In this document: piece after piece, positions 14,953 through 16,820 of the stretch
How the letters are laid out: each line of letters begins with the position of its first letter
Numbering within the stretch: position 1 is the stretch's first letter
DNA from: Methanosarcinales archaeon
GTDB taxonomy: Archaea > Halobacteriota > Methanosarcinia > Methanosarcinales > Methanogasteraceae
Assembly (NCBI GenBank): GCA_003661105.1
Contig: QMVM01000014.1
Coordinates: forward strand, 1 to 16,820
DNA: 16,820 nucleotides
Direction: 5' to 3'
Position numbers and translations under genes: made by a program
Notes under the pieces: generated by a model
Databases searched by the model: none
What the model was told of the DNA's origin: nothing
The model's input: the letters and a program-made list of their open reading frames with translations, nothing else

Positions 14953-15558
14953 CATCTTCTGAAATTTGGGTTTTGGGAAACCACGGAGAGCGCCGTTGCA
15001 ACCATCGTTGGCAATCTGACCAACACAAACGGAGTGTCACAGGACGTTGGCAGCAGCTTTGCACCTCCAGTCGGCGTATACACGCTGGTTGTGGCAGCCA
15101 CCGATAACGCGAGCAACACAAACGTTAGCGATCCGGTCTTCTTTGTGGTATATGACCCAGGCGGCGGTCATGCGACAGGCGGCGGCTGGTTCTATCTGGA
15201 TGATGACAGCACACTTCCGGGCGGCAAAGCCAACTTCGGGTTCACAGCCAGGTACAAGAACGACGTATCCACAGGCAAGCTGAACTTCCAGTACAAGGAT
15301 GCCGGCATCCATCTCAAGAGCACGGGCATCGACTGGCTGACTATAAGCGCAGTGGGCGCACAGTTCCAGGGTACAGGCACGATCAACGGCGATGGCTTGT
15401 ACACCTTCAGGGTGAAGGCGAAGGACAAGGGCGAGCCTGGTGCGGGTGTCGATCACTTCGACATCAAGATATGGGACGGCACCGATACCGAGGCTGATCC
15501 GATCCACAAGGCAAAGAACATTATTTCGGGTGGGAATATCCAGGTTCACACGAATTAG
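14953..15558 (+). pseudogene. 5'-truncated surface-protein tail (Ig/PKD-like strand region plus post-COAP-1-like domain)
   Basis: The frame is open from just after a TAG at 14950-14952 to a TAG at 15556-15558, with no ATG; the only early start is a GTG at 15034 without a ribosome binding site. Translation gives the end of an Ig/PKD-like domain (ESAVATIVGNLTNTNGV, then GVYTLVVAATDNASN). After YDPGGGHATGGGWFYLDDD comes a C-terminal domain of about 125 residues ending NIISGGNIQVHTN. I recognise this as the type annotated post-COAP-1, found at the end of large exported archaeal and bacterial proteins. The missing signal peptide and N-terminal domains indicate truncation by recombination close to the glnA promoter. 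The central 211 bases recur at 16610-16820. A good terminator follows. Confidence 0.65.
15174..15384 (+). repeat. Direct repeat, copy 1 (surface-domain coding)
   Basis: These 211 bases match 16610-16820 without gaps and with eight substitutions by my count. In translation the two copies differ at two residues (G to S and G to E), so most changes are silent, which suggests that both descend from a coding sequence under selection. Confidence 0.9.
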
Positions 15559-15580
15559 GGGGGACGTGTCGAGTGACTCT

Positions 15581-15623
15581 GGTGCCCTGTTTCTGGTGAC
15601 GGGGCACCGCCCCACTTTTTTTT
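15581..15623 (+). terminator. Hairpin plus T-run terminator
   Basis: GGTGCCC (15581-15587) pairs with GGGCACC (15602-15608). After a seven-base spacer (GCCCCAC) comes T8 at 15616-15623. It lies 23 bases beyond the stop of the truncated surface-protein frame and would end its transcript. Confidence 0.6.
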
Positions 15624-15772
15624 GGCAAATCACCCGGGATTTAAAATCGCCGAAGCAGTACACTCGAGATCTCTGTTAACGCGTGATTATAGTCCCCCGA
15701 AGCTCCAAGCCGCCCCAACCATTATAAAACTCCGGACATGTGGGGCTTTATTGATGGTTTTTAGCTCTCTGA

Positions 15773-16147
15773 TCAAACCGGCGCCAGGATTATCTCATCG
15801 CGCTTTGCATATATCCTCACCTTTGCCCCCTGTTTCAGGTCAAATTCCCTTTCTATATCCTTTGGAATATATACTGCCAACTGATCCCCGCTCCTTGTTA
15901 TTTTGCGTGTTATTGCGCCCTCCGGCTCGAGCAACCCCAACCGTTCTGCAGTCTCTGATGCAGCCTTCGCGTCTTCAAACGATATCACCTCGTAGCCGCA
16001 TTTCGGACATATAAATCCTCGAACCGGCAATGTTCCTTTGGGATAGCGGATACTTAGTATCGCCTCATCCATATCCAGGTCACAACTGTGGCATGTAGGT
16101 CTACGGTTAGACGAGTTTCCTTCTTGTTGCTGAGACGCTTCTGACAT
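15773..16147 (-). CDS. Zinc-ribbon plus AbrB-type DNA-binding protein, likely antitoxin
   Basis: The 124-residue protein has an N-terminal zinc ribbon with CxxC pairs at 19-22 (CHSC) and 47-50 (CPKC), as in YgiT/MqsA-type proteins. It ends in a SpoVT/AbrB swapped-hairpin domain (about 76-124: ITRSGDQLAVYIPKDI, then KVRIYAKRDEIILAP). The combination suits a DNA-binding antitoxin that represses its own operon. The frame extends to 16171, but a GAGGAT ribosome binding site 5 bases ahead fixes the ATG at 16147. Its 5' end overlaps the upstream DUF4258-like frame by 41 bases, a usual arrangement for toxin-antitoxin pairs. YgiT-type proteins are, from memory, often neighbours of DUF4258 proteins. 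The protein would be soluble and cytoplasmic. Confidence 0.78.
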   Translation of the reverse strand: MSEASQQQEGNSSNRRPTCHSCDLDMDEAILSIRYPKGTLPVRGFICPKCGYEVISFEDAKAASETAERLGLLEPEGAITRKITRSGDQLAVYIPKDIEREFDLKQGAKVRIYAKRDEIILAPV

Positions 16148-16360
16148 GTATATCCTCTTCATATTCGTCATAATACGCTATGATAGTACGTTTCCCGATC
16201 CCTTTCATCGCTTTAACTCCTTTTTCCCCTCTGTGACTGTTTTATCCGGATCGTCTACAGCTTCATACAGATACTCCAGCTTTATCGGCGGTCGTTCTGC
16301 ATTCATCCCTTCGTATGCGTGTGCTTCTATCCACAGGTATTTTCCACGTATTTCATACAA
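16107..16360 (-). pseudogene. DUF4258-like toxin gene, split by a frameshift
   Basis: From a TTG at 16360 the minus strand reads KYLWIEAHAYEGMNAERPPI, then KLEYLYEAVDDPDKTVTEGK, and ends at a TGA at 16205. The next frame starts at an overlapping ATG (16208) and continues MKGIGKRTIIAYYDEYEEDI to HVRSVSATRRKLV and a TAA at 16107. Joined, the two resemble one DUF4258-type protein of about 85 residues (helix-rich IEAHAxER half, then a beta-rich half). Adding a single G before CGATG would restore one frame (K-A-M-K), so a one-base deletion is the simplest reading; two coupled short genes sharing ATGA are the alternative. The start is uncertain: an ATG at 16374 lies in another frame. A TTATAA box at 16410-16415 is the likely promoter. 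Confidence 0.5.
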
Positions 16361-16408
16361 TCAATCTCAACCATGCAAGTATATGTATTTCATCTGTATC
16401 ACTACTTA

Positions 16409-16417
16409 CTTATAAGT
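16409..16417 (-). promoter_or_regulatory. TATA box of the toxin-antitoxin-like locus
   Basis: The minus strand reads ACTTATAAGTA, about 36-55 bases upstream of the possible start codons. The site is itself palindromic (ACTTATAAGT), which would also suit an AbrB-type operator; that role is inference. Confidence 0.5.
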
Positions 16418-16607
16418 GCGAAGGGTCTTTGTGGGTCGGTCACGCTTGCCCCTAATTGTTTACAAGAAGATTCCACCACTTGAAGCGCACATCCGACACA
16501 TATCGCATCCATGGCAGCACCGGACCGCGATTAGCCCATCCACGCGGGCGTGCGCCCGGTAGACGCTCGAAAGCGCAGGGCATGGGGCAGCATGACGTCG
16601 GGCACAG
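16418..16607. other. Spacer before the second surface-domain copy
   Basis: I see no convincing gene. Open frames exist in two plus frames, for example YKKIPPLEAHIRHISHPWQH from about 16460, but none has a start with a ribosome binding site, and all break before 16607. CGGGCGTGCGCCCG (16549-16558 region) is a short GC palindrome. Confidence 0.3.
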
Positions 16608-16820
16608 GTGACAGGCGGCGGCTGGTTCTATCTGGATGATGACAGCACCCTTCCGGGCGGCAAAGCCAACTTCGGGTTTACAGCCAGGTACAAGAACGAC
16701 GTATCCACAGGCAAGCTGAACTTCCAGTACAAGGATGCCGGCATCCATCTCAAGAGCACGGGCATCGACTGGCTGACGATAAGCGCAGTGAGCGCCCAGT
16801 TCCAGGGCACAGAAACGATC
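16608..16820 (+). pseudogene. Second copy of the post-COAP-1-like domain, cut by the window edge
   Basis: A GTG at 16608 opens a frame reading TGGGWFYLDDDSTLPGGKAN and on to the right edge, nearly identical to residues encoded at 15174-15384. A TGA in the same frame at 16593-16595 cuts off any upstream coding, and the preceding DNA does not match the Ig/PKD-like part of copy 1. It therefore looks like a 5'-truncated gene, unless the true start is the GTG. The 3' end lies outside the window, so its completeness there is unknown. Confidence 0.55.
16610..16820 (+). repeat. Direct repeat, copy 2 (continues past the window)
   Basis: This is the partner of 15174-15384, in the same orientation, with about 1.4 kb between copy starts. 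The toxin-antitoxin-like locus lies between the copies on the opposite strand. Confidence 0.9.

Noticed and set aside
15037..15663. A 208-codon minus-strand open frame opposite the surface-protein tail
   Set aside because: It is a shadow: the plus strand reads a recognisable Ig/PKD-like and post-COAP-1-like product, and the same shadow frame recurs opposite copy 2.

Overview
This window looks like the chromosome of an anaerobic methanogen-related archaeon, probably near the Methanosarcinales/Syntropharchaeales/ANME lineages; I cannot fix the rank. The main reasons are cdhA and cdhB of the archaeal acetyl-CoA decarbonylase/synthase (ACDS), an RFC-small-subunit-like clamp-loader protein, a PEF-CTERM surface protein tail, a tRNA-Asp without encoded CCA, and archaeal TATA boxes about 25 bases ahead of leaderless or short-leader genes with GGTGA-type ribosome binding sites.

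Layout from left to right. Bases 1-126 hold the 5' end of an exported protein gene (minus strand) running off the window. Bases 496-3029 are a tight minus-strand operon of three proteins made almost wholly of CBS domains, about twelve CBS motifs in total. A roughly 500-base divergent spacer with two hairpin structures follows, then a plus-strand, C-terminally anchored, Ig-like surface protein (3535-4143). Next comes a small DUF4242-like protein (minus), then the cdhA-cdhB operon (minus, 4826-7666), which lacks the other ACDS genes nearby. tRNA-Asp(GTC) is divergent from cdhA. It is followed by an Lrp/AsnC effector-domain (RAM) protein and an RFC-small-subunit-like AAA+ protein whose catalytic motifs are degenerate.

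Bases 9300-13569 are an accessory region. It contains a dead IS200/IS605 TnpA relic with at least three frameshifts and a lost catalytic tyrosine, and a small PEF-CTERM protein interrupted by an in-frame TGA. After these comes an AT-richer three-gene cassette: a lipoprotein, a 168-residue unknown protein, and a multi-pass M48-type zinc protease. An AT-rich imperfect inverted repeat closes the region. The cassette is the best candidate here for an undescribed system.

The right part holds glnA (type I glutamine synthetase, minus), a 5'-truncated surface-protein tail, and a toxin-antitoxin-like locus on the minus strand. In that locus a DUF4258-like toxin reading frame is split by an apparent one-base deletion and overlaps a zinc-ribbon/AbrB antitoxin-like gene. 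At the right edge a second copy of the surface-protein domain (211 bases, about 96% identical to the first) begins and runs out of the window.
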